NCBI RefSeq assembly: GCF_001613085.1 | Contig: NZ_BDBR01000041.1 | Coordinates: forward strand, 16,615-80,614 | Origin: Nocardia salmonicida NBRC 13393 | GTDB taxonomy: Bacteria; Actinomycetota; Actinomycetes; Mycobacteriales; Mycobacteriaceae | Length of the DNA stretch: 64,000 bases | Reading direction: 5' to 3' | In this document: piece by piece, positions 16,653-25,279 of the stretch | Layout: each line of letters opens with the position of its first letter | How positions within the stretch are numbered: position 1 is the first letter of the stretch | Made by a program: the position numbers and the translations under genes | Notes under the pieces: model-generated | What the model was told of the DNA's origin: nothing | The model's database searches: none | The model's input: only the letters and a program-made list of their open reading frames with translations

Positions 16653-17630
16653 ATGGACACACCAAAGGGATTCGGGTTCCACCGGCCGTCGGCAGGCGGT
16701 TCGGCGCAGACCACGGCAGTCGAGGACCAGACGCACGAGCCCGCGATTCTGGGCGACGACGAGGTGCTCGATCTCTCGGCCGACGAGGCGGCGGCCAGGG
16801 TGAGCGACACCCTGGCCGCACTCGACGCCGAGCTGGTCGGCTTGGCCGCGGTCAAGCGCCGGGTCCGCGAGATCGCCTCGCTGCTCCAGGTCGACCGGGC
16901 GCGCCGCCGGTTCGGGCTCACCACCACGCGACCCACGTTGCACATGAGCTTCACCGGCGGTCCCGGCACCGGCAAGACCACGGTAGCGCTGCGGATGGCG
17001 GCCATCCTGCACGCGCTCGACTACATCAGGGCGCCGCGCGTGCACACCGTCACCCGCGACGACCTGGTCGGCCAGTTCATCGGTCACACCGCGCCCAAGA
17101 CCAAGGAGGCGATCGCCCGCGCGGCCGGGGGAGTGCTGTTCATCGACGAGGCCTACTACCTGTTCCGGCCGGAGAACGAGCGCGACTACGGGCAGGAGGT
17201 CATCGAGATCCTGCTCACCGAGATGGAGAACGAGCGCGGCGATCTGGTGGTGATCTTCGCCGGCTACCCCGACCGGATGGCGACCTTCTTCGCCGCCAAT
17301 CCGGGCCTGAGTTCCCGGGTGCCGCACCATCTCACGTTCGCCGACTACGACCACGCGGAGCTGACCCAGATCGCGGGCCTGATGGTGGAGTCGGAAGGAT
17401 TCGCCTTCGACGACGACGCGCACAAGGCGTTCGCCGAGTACCTCACGTTGCGCATGGAGCAGCCCCGGTTCTCCAACGCGCGCAGCGTGCGCAACGCGAT
17501 CGAACGCTGCCGGCTGCGGCAGGCCCGCAGGCTGGTCGCGCTCGACCGGCCACTGGGTAAGTCCGACCTCATCACGCTCACCGCCGAGGACGTCTACGGC
17601 AGCAGCGTCTTCGAGCCGGCGCAGGACTGA
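16653..17630 (+). CDS. cbbX: Red-type RuBisCO activase CbbX (AAA+)
   Basis: A 325-residue AAA+ ATPase. It has Walker A GGPGTGKTT (K108), a pore-loop region (DLVGQFIGHTAPKTKEAI), Walker B GGVLFIDEAYYLF and an arginine-finger region near SSRVPHHL. CbbX forms hexamers that thread the RuBisCO large-subunit C-terminus and free inhibited active sites, in a manner stimulated by RuBP. The first about 50 residues are a variable extension. It starts 4 bp after cbbS and is the last gene before the terminator at 17643. This partner confirms that the RuBisCO is of the red type. Confidence 0.95.
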   Translation: MDTPKGFGFHRPSAGGSAQTTAVEDQTHEPAILGDDEVLDLSADEAAARVSDTLAALDAELVGLAAVKRRVREIASLLQVDRARRRFGLTTTRPTLHMSFTGGPGTGKTTVALRMAAILHALDYIRAPRVHTVTRDDLVGQFIGHTAPKTKEAIARAAGGVLFIDEAYYLFRPENERDYGQEVIEILLTEMENERGDLVVIFAGYPDRMATFFAANPGLSSRVPHHLTFADYDHAELTQIAGLMVESEGFAFDDDAHKAFAEYLTLRMEQPRFSNARSVRNAIERCRLRQARRLVALDRPLGKSDLITLTAEDVYGSSVFEPAQD

Positions 17631-17642
17631 GTCACACGCGCG

Positions 17643-17689
17643 GCGGAAAGCCCGATCACCGAGATCTATCAGGTGATCGGGCTTTCCGC
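17643..17689 (+). terminator. Rho-independent terminator of the cbbLSX operon
   Basis: An 18-bp perfect stem (17643-17660 with 17672-17689) and an 11-nt loop, 12 bp after the cbbX stop, followed by a short TTT. It is one of the strongest hairpins in the window and marks the end of the RuBisCO operon, so the next gene (17773) should have its own promoter. A TTGACA hexamer at 17691 could be its -35 box, but no good -10 was seen. Confidence 0.85.
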
Positions 17690-17772
17690 TTTGACAAGGG
17701 TGGACAATGTGAGAAGCCTTTTGTCGGATATGCCGAACGCGCGGTGCCGCGGAACTGAAAAGAAGCTGACAC

Positions 17773-20049
17773 ATGACCTCTATCGAGGACCCGGAAGATG
17801 ATCTGAGCGTGACCCCGCCCAAGACCTGGGCGGTCGGCGTTCCCGCGGTGGCGCACGCGATCGAGTACTCGCTGTCGCAGAACTCCCCGGTCCGCACCGC
17901 GCTCACCTTGCTGAACATCAATCAGACCGACGGTTTCGACTGTCCCGGTTGTGCATGGCCCGAGCCGAAACAACGGCACCGCAACGAGTACTGCGAAAAC
18001 GGTGCCAAGCACATCAACGACGAGGCCACCACGCGCCGGGTCACCAGGCAGTTCTTCGCCGAGCATCCCGTCGCCGAGCTCGACACCATGTCCGATTACT
18101 GGCTCAACCAGCAGGGCAGGCTCACCGAGCCGATGGTGAAGCGTCCCGGCGCCACCCACTACGAGCCCATCGACTGGGACGACGCCTTCGCCCTGATGGC
18201 ACGCGAGCTGCGCGGCCTCGCCACCCCCGACGAGGCCCTGTTCTACACCTCGGGGCGACTCAACAACGAGGCCGCGTTCCTGCTGCAACTGTTCGCCCGC
18301 TCCTACGGCACCAACAACCTGCCCGACTGCTCGAACCTGTGCCACGAGTCGAGCGGTTCCGCGCTGAACCAGACCATCGGCGTCGGCAAGGGCACCGTGT
18401 CGCTCGACGACATCTACGAAGCCGACCTGATCTTCGTCGTCGGCCAGAACCCCGGCACGAACCATCCGCGCATGCTGACGGCGTTGGAACAGACCAAACG
18501 CAACGGCGGCAAGATCGTGGCGGTGAACCCGCTGCCCGAGGCCGGGCTGATCCGGTTCAAGAACCCGCAGAAGGCGCGCGGGGTGATCGGACGCGGCACC
18601 GAGATCGCCGACATCTTCCTCAAGATCCGCCCCGGCGGCGACCTCGCCCTGTTCCAGATGCTGAACAAACTGCTCCTCGACGCCGAGGACGCAGCGCCGG
18701 GCACGGTGCTCGACCACGAGTTCATCGCCGCGCACACCACCGGCTTCGACGCCTTCGCCGAGCACGCGAGGACGTTGAGCTGGGACCACGCGCTCCTCGC
18801 GACGGGACTGGCACGCGCGGAGATCGAAGCCGTCCACCAGCAGGTGCTCGCCAGCAAGAAGATCATCGTGTGCTGGGCGATGGGTCTGACCCAGCACAAG
18901 CACGGCGTGCCGACCATCCGCGAGATCGTCGACTTCCAGCTGCTGCGGGGCAACCTCGGGCGTCCGGGGGCGGGGGTGTGCCCGGTCCGTGGGCACAGCA
19001 ATGTTCAGGGCGACCGCACCATGGGCATCTGGGAGCGGATGCCGCAGTCGTTCATGGACGCCCTCGGCAAGGAGTTCGAGTTCACCCCGCCCACGGCCCA
19101 CGGGCTGGACGCGGTCGGTTCCATCCGGGCCATGCGCGACGGCAAGGCGAAGGTATTCGTCGGTGTCGCAGGTAATTTCGTGCGGGCCACACCCGACAGC
19201 GAGGTCACCGAGGCAGCCCTTCGGCAGTGCTCGCTGACCGTGCAGATCTCCACCAAACTCAACCGCTCCCACACGGTCTGCGGCGCGACGGCACTGATCC
19301 TGCCCACGCTGGGCCGCAGCGATCGCGATATCCAGGCCACCGGCGAGCAGTTCTACACGGTCGAGGATTCGATGAGCCAGGTGCGCACGTCGCGGGGGCG
19401 GCTCGACCCGGCCGCACCGGACCTGCTGAGCGAGGTCGCGATCATCTCCCGGCTGGCGCGCAGCACACTGGGGACGGAGTCCACGATTCCGTGGGAGGAA
19501 TTCGTCGCCGACTACAGCACCGTGCGCGACCGTATCTCCCGGGTCGTGCCCGGCTTCGAGAACTTCGGCGAACGGGTCACCGCGCCGGGCGGGATGCTGC
19601 TGGTCAATCCGGTCAACAAGGGCATCTACCGCACCGCGAGCGGTAAGGCCGAGTTCACCCGCAACGACTTCGACATGATCGACGCGCCGCCGGGATACCT
19701 TGTGCTGCAATCACTGCGGTCCCACGATCAGTGGAACACCATTCCGTACGCGGGCAACGATCGCTACCGGGGCATCCACAACGCCCGTCGGGTGGTAATG
19801 GTCAACCCCGACGACCTCGCCGAGCGGGGGATCGCCGACGGTGCGCTGGTCGACATTGTGAGCATCTGGCACGACGGCACCGAGCGGCGGGCGGAGAAAT
19901 TCGTCGCCGTGGGATATCCGGCCAGTCGTGGTTCGGCGGCCGCTTACTACCCGGAGACCAATGTGCTGGTTCCGCTCGACAGCGTGGCCGACGTCAGCAA
20001 CACGCCGACGTCGAAGGGCATCATCGTCCGGCTGGAGCCTGTGGCCTGA
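17773..20049 (+). CDS. FdhF/YdeP-family molybdopterin oxidoreductase
   Basis: A 758-residue protein of the molybdopterin oxidoreductase superfamily. The N-terminus carries C57-x2-C60 and C74 (FDCPGCAWPEP; EYCENGAK), only three of the cysteines expected for a classical [4Fe-4S] site. The probable Mo-ligand cysteine is C190 in NLCHESSG, where formate dehydrogenase H has selenocysteine. A C-terminal dinucleotide-binding domain (RGIHNARRVVMVNPDDLAERG) is present. The family includes E. coli YdeP (acid resistance) and proteins annotated as formate dehydrogenase. Lying right after the CBB operon, it might oxidise formate and feed reductant. No FdhD or electron-transfer subunit is adjacent. Specific formate activity is uncertain. 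Confidence 0.82.
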   Translation: MTSIEDPEDDLSVTPPKTWAVGVPAVAHAIEYSLSQNSPVRTALTLLNINQTDGFDCPGCAWPEPKQRHRNEYCENGAKHINDEATTRRVTRQFFAEHPVAELDTMSDYWLNQQGRLTEPMVKRPGATHYEPIDWDDAFALMARELRGLATPDEALFYTSGRLNNEAAFLLQLFARSYGTNNLPDCSNLCHESSGSALNQTIGVGKGTVSLDDIYEADLIFVVGQNPGTNHPRMLTALEQTKRNGGKIVAVNPLPEAGLIRFKNPQKARGVIGRGTEIADIFLKIRPGGDLALFQMLNKLLLDAEDAAPGTVLDHEFIAAHTTGFDAFAEHARTLSWDHALLATGLARAEIEAVHQQVLASKKIIVCWAMGLTQHKHGVPTIREIVDFQLLRGNLGRPGAGVCPVRGHSNVQGDRTMGIWERMPQSFMDALGKEFEFTPPTAHGLDAVGSIRAMRDGKAKVFVGVAGNFVRATPDSEVTEAALRQCSLTVQISTKLNRSHTVCGATALILPTLGRSDRDIQATGEQFYTVEDSMSQVRTSRGRLDPAAPDLLSEVAIISRLARSTLGTESTIPWEEFVADYSTVRDRISRVVPGFENFGERVTAPGGMLLVNPVNKGIYRTASGKAEFTRNDFDMIDAPPGYLVLQSLRSHDQWNTIPYAGNDRYRGIHNARRVVMVNPDDLAERGIADGALVDIVSIWHDGTERRAEKFVAVGYPASRGSAAAYYPETNVLVPLDSVADVSNTPTSKGIIVRLEPVA

Positions 20050-20138
20050 CGCAGAGCGCATCCCCGGCGTCGCGGACTGCCCGCCGAGTGCACGGGCGGT
20101 GACGCACGGAGATCTGCGGGCATAGATACACTGCCCTT

Positions 20139-21002
20139 ATGTCCGTGCGTACCCGCCAGCCACTAGTTCCCGGCACCCAGTCGCCGATCCGGGAAGTTCC
20201 CCGCTCCATCGAGCGGCCCGAATACGTCTGGAAGAAGACCGCGAACGAGGGCAACGAGCCCTGGGTGCAGACCGCCGAGACCATCGAGAAGATGCGGATC
20301 GCGGGCAAGATCGCGGCGCAGGCGCTCGAAGAAGCGGGCAAGGCCGTGGTGCCCGGCGTCACCACCGACGAGCTCGACCGGATCGCTCACGAGTACATGT
20401 GCGACCACGGCGCCTACCCCTCCACACTGGGCTACAAGGGTTTTCCCAAGTCCTGCTGCACCTCGCTCAACGAGGTCATCTGCCACGGCATCCCCGACTC
20501 GACGGTGGTCGAAGACGGTGACATCGTCAATATCGACGTCACCGCGTTCATCCACGGCGTGCACGGCGACACCAACAAGACCTTCCTGGCCGGCGATGTC
20601 GACGAGGAGGTGCGCCTGCTCGTCGAGCGCACCGAGGAGGCCACCAACCGGGCGATCAAGGCGGTCAAGCCGGGTCGCGCCCTGAACGTGGTCGGCCGCG
20701 TCATCGAGGCCTACGCCAACCGCTTCGGCTACGGCGTGGTGCGTGACTTCACCGGTCACGGCGTCGGCCCCACCTTCCACAGCGGCCTGGTGGTGCTGCA
20801 CTACGATCAGCCCAACATCGAGTCGGTGATCGAGCCCGGCATGACCTTCACGATCGAGCCGATGATCAACCTCGGCGGCATCGACTACGACATCTGGGAC
20901 GACGGCTGGACCGTGGTCACCCAGGATCGCAAGTGGACGGCTCAGTTCGAGCACACACTGGTCGTCACCGAGACAGGCGCGGAAATCCTGACCCTGCCGT
21001 GA
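20139..21002 (+). CDS. map: Methionine aminopeptidase, type I
   Basis: A 287-residue metallopeptidase that removes the initiator methionine. Metal ligands appear in NIDVTAFIHGVHGDTNKTF (two Asp), the GHGVG histidine, FTIEPMI (Glu) and QFEHTLVVT (Glu). An N-terminal extension of about 40 residues (containing PRSIERPEYVWK) matches the longer mycobacterial MapB type. A TACACT box (20127-20132) ends 6 nt before ATG 20139 and no ribosome site is seen, so a leaderless mRNA is likely. The stop overlaps the GTG start of cobQ (GTGA, 20999-21002). It marks the return to the ordinary chromosomal backbone after the CBB region. Confidence 0.95.
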   Translation: MSVRTRQPLVPGTQSPIREVPRSIERPEYVWKKTANEGNEPWVQTAETIEKMRIAGKIAAQALEEAGKAVVPGVTTDELDRIAHEYMCDHGAYPSTLGYKGFPKSCCTSLNEVICHGIPDSTVVEDGDIVNIDVTAFIHGVHGDTNKTFLAGDVDEEVRLLVERTEEATNRAIKAVKPGRALNVVGRVIEAYANRFGYGVVRDFTGHGVGPTFHSGLVVLHYDQPNIESVIEPGMTFTIEPMINLGGIDYDIWDDGWTVVTQDRKWTAQFEHTLVVTETGAEILTLP

Positions 21003-22624
21003 ATCCGGCGGGCGCTCGCGCTGACGAGGCCGACGTAGCGCCGCGCGGGGCGCTGCTCATCGCGGGTACCACCTCCGACGCCGGGAAAAGCGTTGTGGTG
21101 GCGGGTATCTGCCGCATGCTGGCCCGGCGTGGGGTGCGGGTGGCGCCGTTCAAGGCGCAGAACATGTCGAACAACTCGGTCGTCACGCTCGACGGCGGGG
21201 AGATCGGGCGTGCGCAGGCGTTACAGGCGCGCGCGTGCGGGCTGGAGCCGAGCGTGCGGTTCAATCCGGTGCTGTTGAAGCCCGGTAGTGATCGCCGTTC
21301 GCAGTTGGTGGTTCGCGGCAAGGCCGTCGGAACGGTCGGCGCGCGTGACTATTTCACCCGACGGCAGGAGTTGCGCGAAGTCGTCGCGGCTGAATTGGCC
21401 TCGTTACGTGACGAATTCGACGTGGTGATCTGTGAGGGGGCGGGCTCACCGGCCGAAATCAATCTCCGGGCCACCGATCTCGCGAACATGGGGTTGGCGC
21501 GCGCCGCCGAGATCCCGGTCCTGGTGGTCGGCGATATCGATCGAGGTGGGGTCCTCGCTCACCTGTTCGGCACCGTCGCGGTCCTGGAACCCGAAGACCA
21601 GCAACTGATCTCGGGCTTCATCATCAACAAGTTCCGCGGCGACGTGTCCCTGCTGCAACCCGGCTTGGACCAGCTCGCCACCCTGACCGGCCGCCCCACC
21701 CTCGGCGTCCTCCCGTTCGCCGAGGACCTCTGGCTCGACGCCGAAGACTCCCTCGGCACCATCTCCGGTGCCCCGGTGGGCCGACCAGGCCCGCCCCACG
21801 GCGCCGATTGGCTCACCGTGGCCGCCATCCGGCTGCCTCGCATCTCCAACTCCACCGACATCGAAGCCCTCGCCTGCGAACCCGGCGTAGCGGTTCGCTG
21901 GGCCGACAGTCCCCACCAACTGGCCACCGCCGACCTCGTCGTCGTGCCGGGTTCGAAAGCGACCATTTCGGATCTGGAGTGGTTGCGCGCCAACGGGATA
22001 GGGGAAGCCCTCCGCTCCCGCGCCGCGGCGGGCCGCCCCATCCTCGGCATCTGCGGCGGCTACCAGATGCTCGGCCGACGCATCGTCGACGGCGTCGAGC
22101 ACAGGGCCGCGCAATCACCGACGCCCACGGCGACACCCGATCACCTCGGTATCGAATCCCTGGCGACCAGGCGGCCAACGGTGGCGGACGGCCTCGGCCT
22201 TCTCGAACTCGACATCGAATTCGCGGACCCCAAGATCGCCCGTCAGGTGACCGGTGCGGCGGGCTCGATTCGCGTGCACGGCTACGAGATCCATCACGGT
22301 AGGGTGACCCACACCGCCGACCCCGCCTGGCTGACCATCGAGGGCGACGATGAAGGCAGCGCGCGAGCCGCGATCTGGGGTACCCACGTCCACGGACTCC
22401 TCGAATCCGACGGGTTCCGCCGCACCTGGCTCACCGAAGTCGCCGCCCGAGCCGGACGCACCGGTTTCACCGTCGCCCCCGACACCTCGGTGGCGGCCGT
22501 CAGGTCCGCGCAACTCGACCTTCTCGCCGACCTCGTCGAGCGACACGTCGACCTCGCGGCGCTGGATCGGCTGATCCGCGACGGCGCCCCGGCCGATATC
22601 CCGGTCATCCGAACCTCCCGGTGA
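20999..22624 (+). CDS. cobQ: Cobyric acid synthase
   Basis: A 541-residue glutamine-dependent amidase that adds four amide groups to adenosyl-cobyrinic acid a,c-diamide. The N-terminal dethiobiotin-synthetase-like domain has the P-loop GTTSDAGKSVVVAG and the FKAQNMSNNS motif. The C-terminal triad-type glutamine amidotransferase domain has the nucleophile in GICGGYQML and histidine in GTHVHGLLE. GTG 20999 overlaps the map stop, so it is translationally coupled. It belongs to the corrin pathway with cobO, cobB, cobE (31-33 kb) and cysG (40 kb), but is separated from them. Confidence 0.94.
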   Translation: MNPAGARADEADVAPRGALLIAGTTSDAGKSVVVAGICRMLARRGVRVAPFKAQNMSNNSVVTLDGGEIGRAQALQARACGLEPSVRFNPVLLKPGSDRRSQLVVRGKAVGTVGARDYFTRRQELREVVAAELASLRDEFDVVICEGAGSPAEINLRATDLANMGLARAAEIPVLVVGDIDRGGVLAHLFGTVAVLEPEDQQLISGFIINKFRGDVSLLQPGLDQLATLTGRPTLGVLPFAEDLWLDAEDSLGTISGAPVGRPGPPHGADWLTVAAIRLPRISNSTDIEALACEPGVAVRWADSPHQLATADLVVVPGSKATISDLEWLRANGIGEALRSRAAAGRPILGICGGYQMLGRRIVDGVEHRAAQSPTPTATPDHLGIESLATRRPTVADGLGLLELDIEFADPKIARQVTGAAGSIRVHGYEIHHGRVTHTADPAWLTIEGDDEGSARAAIWGTHVHGLLESDGFRRTWLTEVAARAGRTGFTVAPDTSVAAVRSAQLDLLADLVERHVDLAALDRLIRDGAPADIPVIRTSR

Positions 22625-22833
22625 TCCTGGCGCCGGTAGCTGCGGACGCGGCGCCGTGGTGCCGGGTATGCCGATACGGCACCACTGTTTTGTAACCTGT
22701 TCTACCATTGACGGCACCGATTGCTGGAGTCCAGGACGAGCTCATGCAGGACTGATTAGGTCAGTTTCGGCCAGTGAGTAGAACGTGTTCACGGCGGTGT
22801 GTAGTCGATGCCGATGGTCTACGGGGAGTGATT

Positions 22834-24471
22834 GTGCAGTTCAATCTGGCGGATGTCTTCGAAACGGTGGCCGCGGCCGTTCCCGACCGTGTCGCGCTGA
22901 CCTATGAGGGTGAGAACGTCACCTACGCCCAGCTCGACGGCGAGGCGAGCAAGGTGGCGGCGATGCTGTCGCAGGCGGGCATCGGGGAGGGCGACCATGT
23001 CTCGTTGTTCCTCCAGAACAGCGTCGAGCACGTCCATTCCCTCCTCGGCCTGATCAAGATCCGCGCGGCGCCGATCAGGGTCAACTACCGCTACACGCCC
23101 GCCGAACTCGAGTACATCTTCACGAATTCGGACTCGGTCGCTGTCATCGTCGAACTGCCGGAGCATCAGCGAACGCTGGCGGAGCTCCTCGCGGCATGCC
23201 CGCTGGTCCGCACGGTGATCGTGATCGGCGAGCTCGACGACGAGCTGCGCGCCGCGGCGGCCGCTCGATCCGTCGCCGTGGTTTCCTTCGCCGATCACGA
23301 AACACTTTCTGCCGCAGTGGAGTTCGCGCCTCGTACGGGAGACGAGCTGTACGTGCTCTACACCGGTGGCACCACCGGATACCCGAAGGGCGTGATGTGG
23401 CGCCACGACGACTTCTTCCGCAAGCCGCTCTCCGGCGGAAATCCCTACGGCACCGACCCGCGCGCCGACCTCGCCGAGATCGCCGCCGCCGCGAAAGAGT
23501 TTCCGGAGCTGTCCTTCTTGGTAGCCGCGCCGCTCATGCACGGAGCGGCCCTGTATTCGCTGTTCACGTTCTTCACGCTCGGCGCCCGCGTGGTGCTCAT
23601 GCGCGACTTCGACTCGCAACGCGTTGTCGAGGCGATCGAGCGGGAGCGGATCCAAGTGATCCTCATCGTCGGCGATGGCATGGGGCTACCGCTGGTCGAC
23701 GAGATGGAACGCCGTCAGGGCCAGATCGACCTGAGCTCGCTGTTCTCGATCACCTCCGGTGGCGCGATCTGGTCGGTCAGGGTGCGCGAACGGATGCTGG
23801 CGGTCAAGCCGGATCTGCTGCTGCGGGACAACTTCGGGGCCTCCGAATCCGGCAACGACGGTGCCTTCACCGTCGACGAGCAGGGCAACCTGCGCATGCC
23901 GTCGTCATCGACGATGCTGCTCGTCGACGAGGACCTCGCCGACATCGCGCCGGGCAGCGACCAGATCGGGTACATCGCCCGCGTCGGCAACGTTCCGCTC
24001 GGCTACTACAAGGACGAGGATAAGTCCGCCCGCACCTTCCGCACCCGCGTCGACGGCACGCGGATGTCGATCCTCGGTGACATGGGGCGCGTCGAAGCCG
24101 ACGGCACCATCGTGTTCCTCGGGCGTGGTTCGCAATGCATCAACACCGGCGGCGAGAAGGTGTTCGCCGAAGAGGTCGAGGCGGTACTGCACGCCCACCC
24201 GTCGATCGCTGACGCGCTCGTCGTCCCGGTACCCGACGAGCGCATGGGGCAGAAGGTGGCCGCTGTCATCGCTACCTACCCGGACGCGCCGACACTGACG
24301 CTAGACGACGTCCAGCAGCACTGCCGAACGTCGTTGGCGGGATACAAAGTGCCGCGCGCGATGAGGACCGTCGTCGAGATCAAGCGAACCCCTGCCGGCA
24401 AAGCCGACTACCGGTGGGCCACCGAGATCGCGCGTGGTCAGGCGCACATCGGAAGCGAGGTGTCCGCGTGA
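22834..24471 (+). CDS. Acyl-CoA synthetase (FadD-like, AMP-binding)
   Basis: A 545-residue ANL-superfamily enzyme that activates a carboxylic acid to its CoA thioester via an acyl-AMP. Motifs are the P-loop-like YTGGTTGYPKGVMW, the adenine site DNFGASESGNDG, LGRGSQCINTGGEKVFAEEVE (hinge region) and the C-terminal lysine in KRTPAGKADYRW. The start begins QFNLADVFETVAAAVPDR. It resembles the FadD17/FadD19 branch of mycobacteria, some members of which act on steroid side chains; I cannot assign the substrate. GTG 22834 has GGGGAG about 6 nt upstream. The 209 bp before it hold no gene that I can see. Confidence 0.88.
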   Translation: MQFNLADVFETVAAAVPDRVALTYEGENVTYAQLDGEASKVAAMLSQAGIGEGDHVSLFLQNSVEHVHSLLGLIKIRAAPIRVNYRYTPAELEYIFTNSDSVAVIVELPEHQRTLAELLAACPLVRTVIVIGELDDELRAAAAARSVAVVSFADHETLSAAVEFAPRTGDELYVLYTGGTTGYPKGVMWRHDDFFRKPLSGGNPYGTDPRADLAEIAAAAKEFPELSFLVAAPLMHGAALYSLFTFFTLGARVVLMRDFDSQRVVEAIERERIQVILIVGDGMGLPLVDEMERRQGQIDLSSLFSITSGGAIWSVRVRERMLAVKPDLLLRDNFGASESGNDGAFTVDEQGNLRMPSSSTMLLVDEDLADIAPGSDQIGYIARVGNVPLGYYKDEDKSARTFRTRVDGTRMSILGDMGRVEADGTIVFLGRGSQCINTGGEKVFAEEVEAVLHAHPSIADALVVPVPDERMGQKVAAVIATYPDAPTLTLDDVQQHCRTSLAGYKVPRAMRTVVEIKRTPAGKADYRWATEIARGQAHIGSEVSA

Positions 24472-24656
24472 CCCGTGCTCGCGCGGATCACCCGCTGTGC
24501 GGCCGGTCTCCTCACAGCGGTGGGGTCGGCGTTGTGACAGGTTTGGCAATTTCGGCATCGCGGACAGTGAAAGCCCAGTACACGGGGGTGTGGCGATCGG
24601 CAAGGCGCGTCGGAACCGTCGGCGTAGTTCAGCCCGGCCGTGTACCGTAACCCGGC

Positions 24657-25220
24657 ATGAAATCTCGGCAGATCACGGTCGGTGACCAGGCCAGGACGGT
24701 GCGGGTCGACGGACCCTCCTCGCGGCACAATGTGCTGCTGCTTCCCGATGCGGACGACCCTGCCGACGTGTTCGACACGGTGTGCACGCGGCTGCACGAG
24801 TCCGATTTGCAGACCATCGTCGTGGAGTCGACCGAGGGGCTCGACCCGGCGGGCGTGCTCACGATTCTCGACGAACTCGACCTGCCCTACGTGAACGTCG
24901 CGGGGCGTGGGTCGGGCGCGGAGTTGGCCTGGCGGGTGTGCGCAGGCCGGTTCGGGCGGTTCATGAGCCTGGTAGTCGCCGATCACGGACACCCGGCTGT
25001 TCCCGACGCCGACGGCCGCGTCCCCGACGCGTCCTGTCCGCCGCTGGAGCTGCCCGTCACCATGCTGGTCACCAAGAGCCTGCCCCGGGCCACCGCCGAC
25101 GCCTCCGGCCGCTATGTCTACGGCGAATTCCGGGTCGTCCCACTGGAAGTCCACAACATCGCCACCGAAGCCGGCCACGAATTCGCCACCGAAATCGTTC
25201 TGCGCACCAGCCTCTGGTAG
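24657..25220 (+). CDS. Conserved hypothetical protein (alpha/beta-hydrolase-like)
   Basis: A 187-residue protein with a hydrolase-like start (NVLLLPDADDPADVFDTVCTRL). A GRGSGAELAWRVC segment sits where alpha/beta hydrolases carry the nucleophile elbow GxSxG. No convincing catalytic histidine is visible, so it may be a non-enzymatic or divergent member. TACCGT (24643-24648) lies 8 nt upstream of ATG 24657, fitting a leaderless start. The 185 bp before it contain nothing I can recognise. It is convergent with a true alpha/beta hydrolase and separated from it by a hairpin at 25235. Function unknown. Confidence 0.6.
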   Translation: MKSRQITVGDQARTVRVDGPSSRHNVLLLPDADDPADVFDTVCTRLHESDLQTIVVESTEGLDPAGVLTILDELDLPYVNVAGRGSGAELAWRVCAGRFGRFMSLVVADHGHPAVPDADGRVPDASCPPLELPVTMLVTKSLPRATADASGRYVYGEFRVVPLEVHNIATEAGHEFATEIVLRTSLW

Positions 25221-25234
25221 GCGCCGACCGAGAT

Positions 25235-25269
25235 CACCGGGCTCTGACGTGGTGCGTCAGAGCCCGGTG
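25235..25269. terminator. Bidirectional hairpin terminator
   Basis: A 15-bp perfect stem (25235-25249 with 25255-25269) closed by a 5-nt loop. It lies 14 bp after the + strand hypothetical gene and 10 bp after the end of the - strand hydrolase. It has no T-run but should stop or process transcripts from both directions. Confidence 0.75.
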
Positions 25270-25279
25270 TCGGTCCGGC

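Noticed and set aside
17656..19710. Long antisense frame opposite the FdhF-like gene
   Set aside because: Shadow of the + strand codon pattern; no family features.
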